A DNA stretch of 64,000 bases from Berryella intestinalis (GCF_000814825.1 NZ_CP009302.1:992001-1056000); one strand, 5' to 3'; numbered from the stretch's first letter, positions 35,529 to 45,091 are shown. Notes: generated from the letters alone by a model not told the origin. A program made the numbers and translations.

Positions 35529-35590
35529 ACTATACCAGCAAAGAAAACTCCTTGGCACAGGGGCGGCCCATTATGGGACATGCGGCCCAT
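35529..35590 (-). promoter_or_regulatory. Extended -10 and direct repeats before the lipoprotein gene
   Basis: On the minus strand TGGTATAGT (35537-35529) is an extended -10 element 70 bp before the lipoprotein ATG. Upstream of it GCGGCCCAT is repeated in the same orientation at 35563-35571 and 35582-35590, 19 bp apart, about two helical turns. The repeats could be an activator site. Confidence 0.4.
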
Positions 35591-35597
35591 GATAGAG

Positions 35598-35631
35598 CGA
35601 GGGGGCGCCGGCCAAAGCCGACGCCCCCTCG
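35598..35631 (-). terminator. Hairpin after the Cna-B adhesin gene
   Basis: CGAGGGGGCG (35598-35607) pairs perfectly with CGCCCCCTCG (35622-35631) around a 14-nt loop, 33 bp beyond the adhesin stop. There is only a poor T run on the minus strand. Probable terminator of the adhesin transcript. Confidence 0.55.
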
Positions 35632-35663
35632 CCTTCGCTGCCGACCGGAACCGAAAGCTTCCC

Positions 35664-38477
35664 TTACTCGTCGTTGCGACGCCGCACGCTTACGGCTGCG
35701 GCCGCCGACCCGATGCATGCCAGCCCCGCAAGGCAGACGACTACCAGCGCGCTTGCATCATCGCCCGTCCCGGGCATGCTCGAAACCTTCACGACCTTCT
35801 TGGACCCGCCGTTCGGATGAGGCGGAACCTCCTTTTTCGGCTTGTGCTTCGGGCCGGGGGGAACCTCTTCGACCTTCGTGTTGGTCACGATAAAGCCCGC
35901 CGCGGCGTCTCCGGTCACAGAAACCGTGTAGCCCGCCGGCGCGTCCGCCTCCCTCACGGTGTAGGAAATATCCTTCCCGCCTTCCTTTCGATAAAGATCG
36001 GACCAGGTATGGGTCCAGAGGGACGCTGCATCGAGCACTACAGGATCGCCGAGGGCGACATCGTTCGCATACAGCTGGACCTTGACCGAACCGGGACGCT
36101 TCCCGTCTTTGTCGCCCCCGTCTTTCCACACCTTGAAAACGGAGACGGAGACCTTATCGGGCTCATGAACGTTGACGAGGTCGGTGCCGTTCACCGTCGC
36201 CTGGTATCCGGCAACCGCGTCTTCGGTCACGGTGTAGCGGCATTCGTTTCCGTCCGCATCGTATTTCGCGAGGCCCGTGAAGCTGTAGCGCCACCCATCC
36301 GCCTCGGTCACGGTTTTGGAAGCGACCTTTTCGCTGCCGTTCATCAGGTTCACCACGATCGATGCAGGCCGCAGGCCGTCGCGGTCATCGTCGTCGTTCC
36401 AGGTTTTCGCACCGGAGACATCCATCGTAAGCGTATTGGCTATCTTGAAGCCGTTTGCCGCATCACCCGACACCTCGGCCGTATAGCCGCCGACCGCGCG
36501 CTCTTCGACCGTGTAGGCGTACTTACGCCCGTTCGGATCGTTTTTGGGAAGGTTCCCGAACGTCGCGGACCAATTCCCATCGTTATCGGGAGACACGGTC
36601 TGGAAGCCGACGTAGTCGCCATCGCGGTAGAGGTTCACCTTGATGGAATCGGGGCGCACCTTGTCCTTGTCGTTCGCATCGTTCCACGTTTTGGATACGG
36701 AAACCTCCGTCGTTTCCACCGATTTTCCGACGAAGGTACTGCCGTTCGAACCGATGCCGCCGCCCCGCGTGGCCGACGTGTTGCCGGTGATGTGGACGGT
36801 TGCCAAGCCGAGGGCCTTCTTCACGCCGGCATCGTCGGCGGTCAGGTTGTTGCTTAGCGAGAGGCTCTGGTTGAAAAACGCGCTCAGCGTGCCCTTCAGC
36901 TTATCGAGCGGGACTTCGGCGCCGCCGTCGAACACCCATCCGTACGCTCCGCCGCCCAGCATGGACGGGGAGATCTCGTAAACCGGATCGCCGCTGTGCG
37001 CACCGTAGGCAAGCGATGCGAGGATGTAGAGCTCGCGCGCATTGCCGCCATCGGTGGCGTTGCCGAAAAACGTCGCACCGTTTGTCAGGCTGATCTCGGT
37101 CGTCGACACCGGGCAGGCGGCGTATCCGCCGCCCTCGGACGCGGCTGAATTACGGGACACCTCGACGTTGGCGAGGTGCAGCTCCCCGTTTTGGAAATCG
37201 GAAAACTTGCTGGAATACCCGTTGACATAGATGCCTCCGCCGCCGAACGCCTTGTTCCCTTTGCCCTCGGCGGTCATGGAGTTGCCGGAGATGGTGCCGC
37301 CCGTGATGTAGGCGATGCTGTACGTGGGCGTGCCGCCGTGGCCCGAAGCGCTGTAACCCGCCTGGACGAAGATCCCGCCGCCGCTGGAGCCCGCCTTGTT
37401 CTCGGTTACGGAGCCGCCGGTCATGGTGAGCACCGCGCTCGTAGTGGTCGAGGCGTAAAACGTGCCCATCGAGATCCCGCCGCCGCGCTCGGACGCGTAG
37501 TTGCCCGTGATGGTGCCGGCGGAGAAGTTGACGGCGGTGCCTTCGTGTGCGCAGACCCCTCCGCCCGATCCGCCGTAGTCTTTGTCAACATCAGGAAGAG
37601 GTTTGCCGGCATCCGCACGGTTTCCCGAGATCACGCCGCCGGAGATGTTGATGACCGAACCGTAGATGCCGTAAATCCCGCCTCCCCAGACCGCCTGGTT
37701 GTTGCGGATGGTCCCGCCTTCGATGTTCACGGTTGCCTTGTTGGCGAACACTCCGCCGCCCGATTCCGGGTACCAGTGACCGGCGCTCTGGATGCAGTTG
37801 TTTTGCAGAACCGCTCCGTCGGCCACCGTCAACGTCCCCGAATACACGCCCACCAGGGACCCGCCCTTACCGTCGCCGCCCGATGCCGCGCCTATCTGAC
37901 CCTCGCCGCTCCTACCGTCAAGCACGATGTTTTCTAAGGTGAGGTGCTTGCCGGCATCCACGATAACCAACTCGCCGCGGTAGCCGTCGGCGCGCAGAAG
38001 CGCCTTGCCTCCCAGATCCCAGGTTGCAGAAGAGGGGACCTTCAATGCACCGGACACATAGATACCCTGGGCTCCGAATGCTTGCAGAAGCTCCTTGGCC
38101 TTGACGAACGTCTCAACCGGCGAGGCTTCGCTACCGTCGCTCGCGTCCGATCCGGAGCTACCGTTCACCCAGATGAAACTGGTTTCCTGCGGTACCTTAG
38201 CCGCGGCGTCGGCCGCAACGCCCGAAGGTTTCGGCGAAGGATCGACCGCCGTATCGGCCGAAACCGCATCGCGCGGTTCTTCGGCGTCCGCCCGCACGTC
38301 GCCCGTCAAATCGGGCGCCTGCCGATCGACCGCTTCCTCCCCGACGACGCCCACGGGAGCTTCGGACGCCAAAGGAGAAGGCGCGCTCTCGGCGGCTGCC
38401 GCCTGCAGCGCCGCGCCGGGAAAGCAGACGCCCAGCGCAAGAACCGCGCTCATGAGGCAGCAAAGCTTCCGTTTCAT
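35664..38477 (-). CDS. Beta-helix/Cna-B surface adhesin with sorting signal
   Basis: 937 residues from the ATG at 38477 (GAAAGGGG upstream); the frame extends further upstream without a ribosome site. Signal peptide (LMSAVLALGVCFPGAALQA), an acidic linker, then from about residue 130 to 570 a right-handed beta-helix (repeated GGGIYG, GGGVCA, SGGGIFV motifs). Four Cna-B domains follow, each with KTWND or KVWKD openings (SKTWNDANDKDKVRPDSI, AKTWNDDDDRDGLRP, FKVWKDGGDKDGKRPGSV). The C-terminus is a sorting signal of unusual form, MPGTGDD, then a hydrophobic helix and RRRNDE. A wall-anchored adhesin is inferred. Its upstream region carries a 14-C tract. Confidence 0.9.
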   Translation of the reverse strand: MKRKLCCLMSAVLALGVCFPGAALQAAAAESAPSPLASEAPVGVVGEEAVDRQAPDLTGDVRADAEEPRDAVSADTAVDPSPKPSGVAADAAAKVPQETSFIWVNGSSGSDASDGSEASPVETFVKAKELLQAFGAQGIYVSGALKVPSSATWDLGGKALLRADGYRGELVIVDAGKHLTLENIVLDGRSGEGQIGAASGGDGKGGSLVGVYSGTLTVADGAVLQNNCIQSAGHWYPESGGGVFANKATVNIEGGTIRNNQAVWGGGIYGIYGSVINISGGVISGNRADAGKPLPDVDKDYGGSGGGVCAHEGTAVNFSAGTITGNYASERGGGISMGTFYASTTTSAVLTMTGGSVTENKAGSSGGGIFVQAGYSASGHGGTPTYSIAYITGGTISGNSMTAEGKGNKAFGGGGIYVNGYSSKFSDFQNGELHLANVEVSRNSAASEGGGYAACPVSTTEISLTNGATFFGNATDGGNARELYILASLAYGAHSGDPVYEISPSMLGGGAYGWVFDGGAEVPLDKLKGTLSAFFNQSLSLSNNLTADDAGVKKALGLATVHITGNTSATRGGGIGSNGSTFVGKSVETTEVSVSKTWNDANDKDKVRPDSIKVNLYRDGDYVGFQTVSPDNDGNWSATFGNLPKNDPNGRKYAYTVEERAVGGYTAEVSGDAANGFKIANTLTMDVSGAKTWNDDDDRDGLRPASIVVNLMNGSEKVASKTVTEADGWRYSFTGLAKYDADGNECRYTVTEDAVAGYQATVNGTDLVNVHEPDKVSVSVFKVWKDGGDKDGKRPGSVKVQLYANDVALGDPVVLDAASLWTHTWSDLYRKEGGKDISYTVREADAPAGYTVSVTGDAAAGFIVTNTKVEEVPPGPKHKPKKEVPPHPNGGSKKVVKVSSMPGTGDDASALVVVCLAGLACIGSAAAAVSVRRRNDE

Positions 38478-38576
38478 ACGATCCCCTTTCTCCTGCATCA
38501 TCCGTCCATGACATCCGCCTCCGTGCGACGAGACGGCAAAAGCCAAGTATGATGATCCTATTGGCGCCGACGTTTA

Positions 38577-38590
38577 CCCCCCCCCCCCCC
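38577..38590. repeat. Homopolymeric (C)14 tract upstream of the adhesin
   Basis: Fourteen consecutive C residues (G on the minus strand) lie 100 bp before the adhesin ATG in a 223-bp divergent intergenic region. On the minus strand it ends some 30 bp upstream of a -10-like CATACT. Tracts of this length are prone to slipped-strand mutation and commonly switch surface genes on and off. The other divergent gene starts at 38701 with TACAAT at 38643-38648 as a possible -10. Confidence 0.85.
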
Positions 38591-38700
38591 GCAAATGCAA
38601 GCCGCTGTTCTCGGGTTGATGCCACCACGCATCCAAGCGCGTTACAATGACGGGAGGGGTAATCTATTCGGGAGGGGCGACGCGATGCGGGGTGGCGCTC

Positions 38701-40314
38701 ATGGGAAATGAACCGATGGTCATAAGCGTCCTCGCGCTGACTTTCTGGGGCGTTTCGCTTTACTACCGCTGCTCGGACAAGATCATCCGCCGCCGCCTGG
38801 TGACCATCGCATCGCTGTTCATCGCATGGCTCGTCCTCGTTATGGTGAAATACGAGAGCGATTCGCCTTCCGTGGCCAGGCTGTGCTGGTATGCGTTCTA
38901 TATCCCGTTGCTGCTCACACCAGCCCTCTGCCTTTCCATGGCGTTTCGAGCCGCTGCGCTCGACCGCCTCGTCGCCGTGCGCATCGTAAAGGCCGCGCTG
39001 TTTGCCGCAAGCACGGTGATCGCCCTTTTCATCCTCGCAAACGACACCCACCACCTTGCGTTCGTGTTCGACGCGACCGAGGCCGGGTGGAACTCCTCGT
39101 ACACGTACGGACCCCTATATTGGCTTGCCAGCAGCCTGATAATCGTCATGTTCCTCTCGTTCGCCGCGGTGCTTGCATTCGCGGGCCGCAAGAGAATCCG
39201 CCGTATCGCGCTTCTAGTCGCGGTATTCGTTTTCGTGGGCCTGGCATACCATGCGCTCTACGTGCTGCGCCACACCTTCGCGGTCGGGTCGAACTTCTCG
39301 CTCACATACATCGTCCTGATCTCGCTCGCGCTCGAGCTGTGCCTCGATTTCGGCCTCTTGCCTTCCTTCATCATGTACGAAAAGGCGTTCAGCGGGCTTC
39401 CCCTCGATGCGCGGATCCTGTCGCGCAAAGGACGGACGATCTACGAAACGGCTCGATCGAAGCCGGCGCCCGCGCTCGATGCTTTGCTGCCCGCATATCT
39501 GGAAGGCGGCCCCGACGAGGCGGTGTTCAGAGACGAGGACGATCCCGACAAGGCGTTTCATCTGAAGCGCCTTTCGGGAGGCTACGTCCTTCTAGCGGAA
39601 GACGTTTCGGAAATCAATCGGTCGCGCACCAGGCTCGAGCGCATACATACCAGCCTTATCAGGCAAAACGAGGTTTTGAAACGCGAACGGAACCTCAAGG
39701 AATCGCTGCATCAGTCCGAACGGGAACGCGAGCTGCTCGAAAGCATCGATGCATCCCTTCGCGATACGGTCGAATCGATCGGTGCTCTGCTGGACCAGGC
39801 CGAGACGATGAAAACCTCCGAATCGCAGGAAGAGCGTCGCAAAGTGCTCACCATGGTTCGGATGCTCGTCGCCTACTGCAAACGCAAGGGAGGGCTTGTG
39901 CTCGCGGAAAGGGACGGAGACGATTTCGGCATCGAGCGCCTGCGCGTCATCATGAACGAAACGGCCGGCGACCTGCGATCGGTCGGCATCGAATGCGCCG
40001 CGTTGGTTGAAACCGAGGCCCCTCTTTCGGCGGCGACCATGAACACGCTGTACGACTGCTTCTACGATTTCGTCATCAAGGCCTTCTTCTGCGAAAACCC
40101 CGTTGTCATGCTGTTTTTAACCGACCGGTCCGAGGGAAGCGTCGAGCTTCGCGCCCTGTTGGAGTTCGACGGCGGAGAAGACGCGACGCACAGCGAGTGG
40201 TGCGCCGAATTGCGCCGCACGCTCGACCAGCGAAACGTCGCCTACCGACTGACAGCGGACGAGGGAGCCGTCAAACTCGCGGTGATCGCGGAAAGCGGGA
40301 GGTCGGCATCATGA
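38701..40314 (+). CDS. Membrane sensor with degenerate kinase domain
   Basis: Up to 537 residues. ATG at 38701 chosen because GGGGTGG stands at good spacing; ATGs at 38647 and 38716 are in the same frame. About seven membrane helices in the first 215 residues resemble a 7TM sensor module, then a PAS-like region (VFRDEDDPDKAFHLKRLSGG), a long coiled coil (KRERNLKESLHQSERERELL) and a C-terminal domain shaped like a histidine-kinase ATPase. No convincing H box is present, and the N-box position reads LYDCFYDFVIKAFF without the Mg-binding Asn, so it probably does not phosphorylate. Overlaps the true kinase gene by 4 bp. Confidence 0.75.
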   Translation: MGNEPMVISVLALTFWGVSLYYRCSDKIIRRRLVTIASLFIAWLVLVMVKYESDSPSVARLCWYAFYIPLLLTPALCLSMAFRAAALDRLVAVRIVKAALFAASTVIALFILANDTHHLAFVFDATEAGWNSSYTYGPLYWLASSLIIVMFLSFAAVLAFAGRKRIRRIALLVAVFVFVGLAYHALYVLRHTFAVGSNFSLTYIVLISLALELCLDFGLLPSFIMYEKAFSGLPLDARILSRKGRTIYETARSKPAPALDALLPAYLEGGPDEAVFRDEDDPDKAFHLKRLSGGYVLLAEDVSEINRSRTRLERIHTSLIRQNEVLKRERNLKESLHQSERERELLESIDASLRDTVESIGALLDQAETMKTSESQEERRKVLTMVRMLVAYCKRKGGLVLAERDGDDFGIERLRVIMNETAGDLRSVGIECAALVETEAPLSAATMNTLYDCFYDFVIKAFFCENPVVMLFLTDRSEGSVELRALLEFDGGEDATHSEWCAELRRTLDQRNVAYRLTADEGAVKLAVIAESGRSAS

Positions 40315-41804
40315 TGGAGCTTTTTTCCAGTTGGGACGCCGCAACCCTGATAGCCTTCGGCGTGATCTACCTGGTTCTGGCCGTCGCACAGATCGGGCAC
40401 ACCTTCTGTCTCGGAGCTCGACAGGACCCCCGGACGCCCGTCGAATCCCTCGTCTACGAGGCGCTGGTGTTCGCCCATGTGGTCGTCCCGGGGTCGCTCG
40501 CGCTGAACGGCGTGGGGATCCGCTTGGCTTTCCTCGTCATCCCCGTCGATGCCTTCCTCCACCTGAACGCCGTCGCAGCCGTGCTCGCCGCTTACCTTGC
40601 GTGGCAGCGCCGAAACCCCGTCTTCCTCATCGAAGCGGCCCTCGCGGCATGCGCGACACCGCTTCTCTTCCCCGTCGTCGTCGGCACGGGCGTTCCCTTC
40701 CTTACGATCGATGCGGCGTTGTTCGCTATCAGGGTACCTGTCGCGCTTGTCCGCGACGCCCTCCACATGAAGTCGCACGTTACATGGCTGTCCATCGCCG
40801 AATCGATCAAGGAGATGCCCGATGGGATCTTATGCGCGACCACTCGCGGAGACATCCTGCTACTGAACGATAGGATGCGTTACTACCTGGAGAAGCTCGG
40901 GCTGCCTATGGATCTGGCAGACGCTCGCGGGATCAGGGACTCGCTGCGCGAGCGCGGGACGGCCCTCACGGCAGGATCGCGCAGCCGTTCCGACGATACC
41001 GTCAACATCGAGTTTCCCGACGGCGAGGTCTGCCTCGTCTCATTCGATCAGGCACAACTGGGTCGCCGCCGCTGCATGAGGATAATGGCGTACGACGTGA
41101 CCGAAAACGTGCGCCTCTCGAGAAACATCGCGGAAGCGAACAGAGAGCTCGAGCTGAGATGCGACGAGATCCGCGATTCCATGCAAGCGGTCGTCCGCAT
41201 ATCTGAAGACAGGGCGATGGTTCGCATGAAGTCACGGGTGCACGACATCATCGGCCAGCGCCTTTCCATGGTTCACCGCCTTCTGGAAGACGGCGACCTT
41301 TCGGATGCGTCCATCGCGCAGATGCGCCCGCTGCTCAAGGGGATCCTCGAAGACCTGGACCCGAACCCCAACCTGACCGCGCACGACGAATTGGCTTCGA
41401 TCATCGATACGTTCGGCCTGATCGGAGTAACAGTCGAGCGAAAAGGCGAGCTGCCGGCCGACGCAGGCGTCGCGTCGGCCATGGTCTCGATCATCCGGGA
41501 AGCCGCGACCAACGCGGTTCGCCACGCCCAGGCGCTTCATGTAACGGCATCGATCTCGACCCGTGAAACCGACTGGGAGCAGGGATGCGCACCGTGCACG
41601 GTCCTTACCATCGACAACGACGGAACCACCTGCGCTGACGGACCTGCGGAAGGTTCCGGGATTCCGGGGATGAGGCGGGCTGCGCAGGCCGTTGGGGGCG
41701 TCCTGGAGATACGTTGGACCCCGCGATTCAGAATCGAAGCCGTTTTCCCGCACGTCTGGGAGTATGATTCCGCCAAACCCGCCCCCTGCGAGAACAAGGA
41801 GTGA
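40311..41804 (+). CDS. Histidine kinase, NarL/LiaS (HisKA_3) type
   Basis: 497 residues from the ATG at 40311, which overlaps the upstream stop (ATGA) and has GGGAGGT before it. About six to seven membrane helices (residues 1-160), a PAS-like domain (IKEMPDGILCATTRGDILLL), coiled coil, then an H box (MKSRVHDIIGQRLSMVHRLL) and HATPase with intact N box (SIIREAATNAVRHAQ) and G box (GSGIPGMRRAA). It should phosphorylate the regulator at 41810. The same topology as the upstream degenerate sensor suggests a heteromeric sensor. Confidence 0.85.
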   Translation: MMELFSSWDAATLIAFGVIYLVLAVAQIGHTFCLGARQDPRTPVESLVYEALVFAHVVVPGSLALNGVGIRLAFLVIPVDAFLHLNAVAAVLAAYLAWQRRNPVFLIEAALAACATPLLFPVVVGTGVPFLTIDAALFAIRVPVALVRDALHMKSHVTWLSIAESIKEMPDGILCATTRGDILLLNDRMRYYLEKLGLPMDLADARGIRDSLRERGTALTAGSRSRSDDTVNIEFPDGEVCLVSFDQAQLGRRRCMRIMAYDVTENVRLSRNIAEANRELELRCDEIRDSMQAVVRISEDRAMVRMKSRVHDIIGQRLSMVHRLLEDGDLSDASIAQMRPLLKGILEDLDPNPNLTAHDELASIIDTFGLIGVTVERKGELPADAGVASAMVSIIREAATNAVRHAQALHVTASISTRETDWEQGCAPCTVLTIDNDGTTCADGPAEGSGIPGMRRAAQAVGGVLEIRWTPRFRIEAVFPHVWEYDSAKPAPCENKE

Positions 41805-41809
41805 GCCCC

Positions 41810-42439
41810 ATGCGCGTTGCGATCGTAGAAGACCAGATGATGCTGAGGGACTCGCTTGCCCGCACCATCGATGCGCAAAAGGATATGCAGGTTGTGGGAG
41901 AAGCGTCCGATGCAGCCGACGCGATCGCCATAGCGCGAACCCAGAAGGCGGATCTCGTCCTTATGGACGTGTGCACCGAAAACGGATCGAGCGGGATCGC
42001 CGCCGCGCGGCGCCTGAAAGAACTGCACCCCGACATCCGTATCGTCATCATGACGGGAATGCCCGAGATCACGTTCGTCAAACAGGCTCGCGAGGCGGGC
42101 GTCGACAGCTTCGTCTACAAAAACATCGGCACCGACGAGCTGCTGGCCGTCATGCGCGCAACCGCCGAAGGGTACACGACCTTCCCCCACGAAAAGCGCT
42201 TCGACGAGAAAGTCCCCCTGTCTGACGAAGAGATAGCCATTCTGCGCCTGGTGTGCGAGACGAAAACCCGCAAAGAGATCGCGGCGCGGCTGTTCCTCAG
42301 CGAGGGGACCCTGAAGCGCCGCATATCGGAAATACTCGCGAAGACCGGATACGACAGCATCCTCAAGCTGGCGGTCAACGCGGTTTCCAACGGATACATC
42401 GTGCCGAGCGTCAAAGAGCCCGATCCGCTTGAAAAATGA
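41810..42439 (+). CDS. LuxR/NarL-family response regulator
   Basis: 209 residues. The ATG at 41810 has GGAG eight bases upstream; a GTG at 41801 overlaps the kinase stop. Receiver domain with acidic pair (VEDQMM), phospho-acceptor Asp in DLVLMDVCTENG, Lys in FVYKN, and a LuxR helix-turn-helix (SDEEIAILRLVCETKTRKEI, then LSEGTLKRRISEIL). Partner of the kinase at 40311. Its target may be the genes that follow, since the next start lies about 105 bp beyond its stop. Confidence 0.88.
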   Translation: MRVAIVEDQMMLRDSLARTIDAQKDMQVVGEASDAADAIAIARTQKADLVLMDVCTENGSSGIAAARRLKELHPDIRIVIMTGMPEITFVKQAREAGVDSFVYKNIGTDELLAVMRATAEGYTTFPHEKRFDEKVPLSDEEIAILRLVCETKTRKEIAARLFLSEGTLKRRISEILAKTGYDSILKLAVNAVSNGYIVPSVKEPDPLEK

Positions 42440-42546
42440 GCCGCGCGTCCCATACGGGTCCTCCGTTTGAGCCCAAGGGAGATTCCGCCGAACCTTTCCG
42501 TAACCGAAAATCCTTCCCGAGGCTCGAAGACGGAAAGGAGATACCC

Positions 42547-43281
42547 ATGGGGCTGTTCGGAAACCTGCTCGAGAAGAAGAACTGCGGTGTCTGTGGCAAC
42601 GAGCTGGGGCTGCTCGGAAAGAGGAAGCTGGAAGACGGGTATCTGTGCAAGGAGTGCGCAAGCAAGCTCTCCCCCTTCTTCAGCGAACGACGCTCAAGCA
42701 CCTTGGACCAGATCAGGGAGCAGCTCGCATATCGCGAGGAAAATAAGAAGGCGGTCGAGGCGTTCAACCCCACGAAGACCGTCGGCGAAGCGACCCGCGT
42801 CATATTCGACGAAGACGCGCGCAAATTCATCGTGACCTCCCAGAAAAACTGGCGCGACGCGAATCCCGACGTCATGACCTACGCGCAGGCCACGGGCTGC
42901 GAAGTGGAAACCAAAGAGCAGCGCCAGGAGCTTTTCTGGAAAGACGACGAGGGGAACCGCAGAAGCTACGATCCCCCGCGCTACGACGTGGACTACCAGG
43001 TATGGGTGACCATCCACATCAACTCGCCCTGGTTCGAGCAGATCAGGTTCATGACGAACGACCACACGATCGAAGAGCGGTTCTCGGTCGAATTCCAGGA
43101 AGCAGAGCGCCGTGCGGCAGAGATCAAAAGCGAGCTCGCCAGCATGCGCCAATCCGTACGCGACGAAGCCTCTGCGGCAGCGGCTCCCAAAGCGGCACGC
43201 ACCTGCCCGTTTTGCGGGGCGACCACCACGCCCGATGAGAGCGGGCGCTGCGAGTACTGCGGCGGCGCCATGGGCATGTAA
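42547..43281 (+). CDS. DUF4428-like zinc-binding protein
   Basis: 244 residues from the ATG at 42547 (GAAAGGAG upstream); an earlier ATG at 42436 overlaps the regulator and lacks a ribosome site. N-terminal treble-clef-like zinc site (CGVCGNELG, then CKECASKL) typical of DUF4428, a middle beta-rich region (YDVDYQVWVTIHINSPWFEQ), a coiled coil and a C-terminal zinc ribbon (CPFCGATTT, then CEYCGG). Lies 37 bp before the SPFH gene and probably works with it. Proteins of this group are thought to act in membrane quality or stress responses; the exact role is unknown. Confidence 0.75.
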   Translation: MGLFGNLLEKKNCGVCGNELGLLGKRKLEDGYLCKECASKLSPFFSERRSSTLDQIREQLAYREENKKAVEAFNPTKTVGEATRVIFDEDARKFIVTSQKNWRDANPDVMTYAQATGCEVETKEQRQELFWKDDEGNRRSYDPPRYDVDYQVWVTIHINSPWFEQIRFMTNDHTIEERFSVEFQEAERRAAEIKSELASMRQSVRDEASAAAAPKAARTCPFCGATTTPDESGRCEYCGGAMGM

Positions 43282-43318
43282 GCGGACCTGATCCGAAACC
43301 AGGGGAAAGGAGGGCGAT

Positions 43319-44590
43319 ATGGGACTGCTCAAAGCAGGCGTCGGGGCGCTCGGCGGTGTTCTGGCCGACCAGTGGCGCGAGTTCTTCTACTGCGACTCCC
43401 TCGGAGCGGACACGCTGGCCGCGCGCGGCGTGAAAAGGAGCTCCAAGCGGGGATCCAACACAAAGGGAGACGATAACATCATTTCGGACGGCTCCGTCAT
43501 AGCGGTGAACGAGGGTCAGTGCATGATCATCGTGGAATCGGGTGCGGTGGTGGAGGTGTGCGCCGAGCCGGGCGAATTCGTCTACGAAACCTCGACCGAG
43601 CCCAGCGTTTTTTCCGGAGACCTGGGAGAAGGCGTCCTGAAGTCCTTCGAACAGGTGGGCAAGCGCTTCGCGTTCGGCGGGGATCCCGGCAAAGACCAGC
43701 GCGTGTACTTCTTCAACACCAAAGAGATCATCGGGAACAAATACGGCACCGCCAACCCCGTCCCGTTCCGCGTCGTCGATACGAATATCGGCCTCGATAT
43801 CGACATCGCCGTTCGCTGCAACGGAGAGTACTCGTACCGCATCACCGATCCGGTGCTGTTCTACAAGAACGTCTGCGGAAATGTGGAAGGCGCCTACGAG
43901 CGTTCCGTGATCGACAGCCAGCTGAAAAGCGAGCTGCTCACAGCGCTTCAGCCGGCCTTCGCTCGCATATCGGCCATGGGGGTCCGCTACAGCGCCATTC
44001 CGGCGCATGCATCCGAACTGGCCGACATCCTGAACGAGGAGCTGTCGAAGGACTGGAGGGAGCTGCGCGGCATCGAAGTGGCCGCGTTCGGCGTGAACAC
44101 CATAGCGGCTTCCGCCGAAGACGAGGCGATGATCAAGGAGCTGCAGAAGGCAGCCGTTATGCGCGATCCCGCTATGGCCGCGGCCAACATTGCAGCGGCT
44201 CAGTCCGACGCCATGCGCGCTGCCGCATCGAACGAGGGCGGAGCCATGACCGGGTTCATGGGCTTCGGTATGGCAAACGCCATGGGAGGCATGAACGCCC
44301 AAAGCCTGTTCAACGCAGGACAGGCTGGCCAAGGCGCTCCCCCGTCGCAGTATCAGACCGCTGCGGGCGGAGGGTTCGCAGCAGCGGGCGAGCTCGGGCG
44401 GTCCCAGATGGCGCAACCCGAGCCACAGGGAAGTTGGACCTGTCCGCAATGCGGCGCTCAAAGCGCAGCCAACTTCTGCCAGCAATGCGGCGCGCACCGA
44501 CCCGAACCCCGATCCGGCGAATGGACCTGCCGATGCGGAGCGAGAAACGAGGGAAGGTTCTGCCAGAACTGCGGTAACCAGCGCCCGTAA
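43319..44590 (+). CDS. SPFH-domain protein with zinc ribbons (YdjI/virion-core-like)
   Basis: 423 residues. Residues of about 55-290 form an SPFH (band-7-like) domain (SVIAVNEGQCMIIVESGAVV, VFFFNTKEIIGNKYGTANP-like stretch, IDSQLKSELLTALQPAFARI), then a helical Ala/Met/Gly-rich region (MTGFMGFGMANAMGGMNAQS), and two C-terminal zinc ribbons (CPQCGAQSAANFCQQCG and CRCGARNEGRFCQNCG). This is the 'SPFH domain/virion core' architecture of B. subtilis YdjI, which is recruited to stressed membranes with partners. GGAAAGGAGGG precedes the start. Its position after a two-component system suggests envelope-stress control. Confidence 0.85.
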   Translation: MGLLKAGVGALGGVLADQWREFFYCDSLGADTLAARGVKRSSKRGSNTKGDDNIISDGSVIAVNEGQCMIIVESGAVVEVCAEPGEFVYETSTEPSVFSGDLGEGVLKSFEQVGKRFAFGGDPGKDQRVYFFNTKEIIGNKYGTANPVPFRVVDTNIGLDIDIAVRCNGEYSYRITDPVLFYKNVCGNVEGAYERSVIDSQLKSELLTALQPAFARISAMGVRYSAIPAHASELADILNEELSKDWRELRGIEVAAFGVNTIAASAEDEAMIKELQKAAVMRDPAMAAANIAAAQSDAMRAAASNEGGAMTGFMGFGMANAMGGMNAQSLFNAGQAGQGAPPSQYQTAAGGGFAAAGELGRSQMAQPEPQGSWTCPQCGAQSAANFCQQCGAHRPEPRSGEWTCRCGARNEGRFCQNCGNQRP

Positions 44591-44686
44591 CGACCGCGGG
44601 GCCATACGCAAGATACCTCGCGACGAAGGGATCGCAAGGGAAACGGGCGCTAAAACAAGGAAAGACAGGGAAAGAGAGGGATCGTT

Positions 44687-45091
44687 ATGAAGAAACTGAT
44701 CGTCGCATTGGCGCTGGCATCGGCATTCTGCCTCGCATTGACCGGCTGCTCGGGCGGAAACAACGCCGACATCGAAAAGGGGAAGGCGAACTTCACCGGG
44801 GAATGGGAGCTCGTCGACATCACCGGGGACGACAGCATCGCTTCGGGCGACATCGACACGCTCAAAAGCATGGGCATCAGCGTCGAGCTCAGCCTGAAAG
44901 ACGACGGAACGGCGACGCTTGTGTTCTTCGGCGACGAGTTCGCAGGAACCTGGAAGGTCAAGAGCGCCACAGAAGCCGACCTCGAGCTCAAAGCGGACGG
45001 GGAAACGGTGGCCGACGTCATCACCTTCGAAGACGGCAAGGTGTCCATGAAGGCCGAAGGAGCCGCCCTGGTCTTCTCCAAAACCAAGTAA
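44687..45091 (+). CDS. Small unknown lipoprotein
   Basis: 134 residues with a lipoprotein signal (FCLALTGCSGG). The mature part shows a lipocalin-like or DUF pattern (FTGEWELVDITGDD, LSLKDDGTATLVFFGDEFAG, TWKVKSATEADLELKADGET). Found 96 bp after the SPFH gene and closed by a hairpin. A surface sensor or ligand-binding role is possible, but nothing in the sequence decides it. Confidence 0.78.
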   Translation: MKKLIVALALASAFCLALTGCSGGNNADIEKGKANFTGEWELVDITGDDSIASGDIDTLKSMGISVELSLKDDGTATLVFFGDEFAGTWKVKSATEADLELKADGETVADVITFEDGKVSMKAEGAALVFSKTK

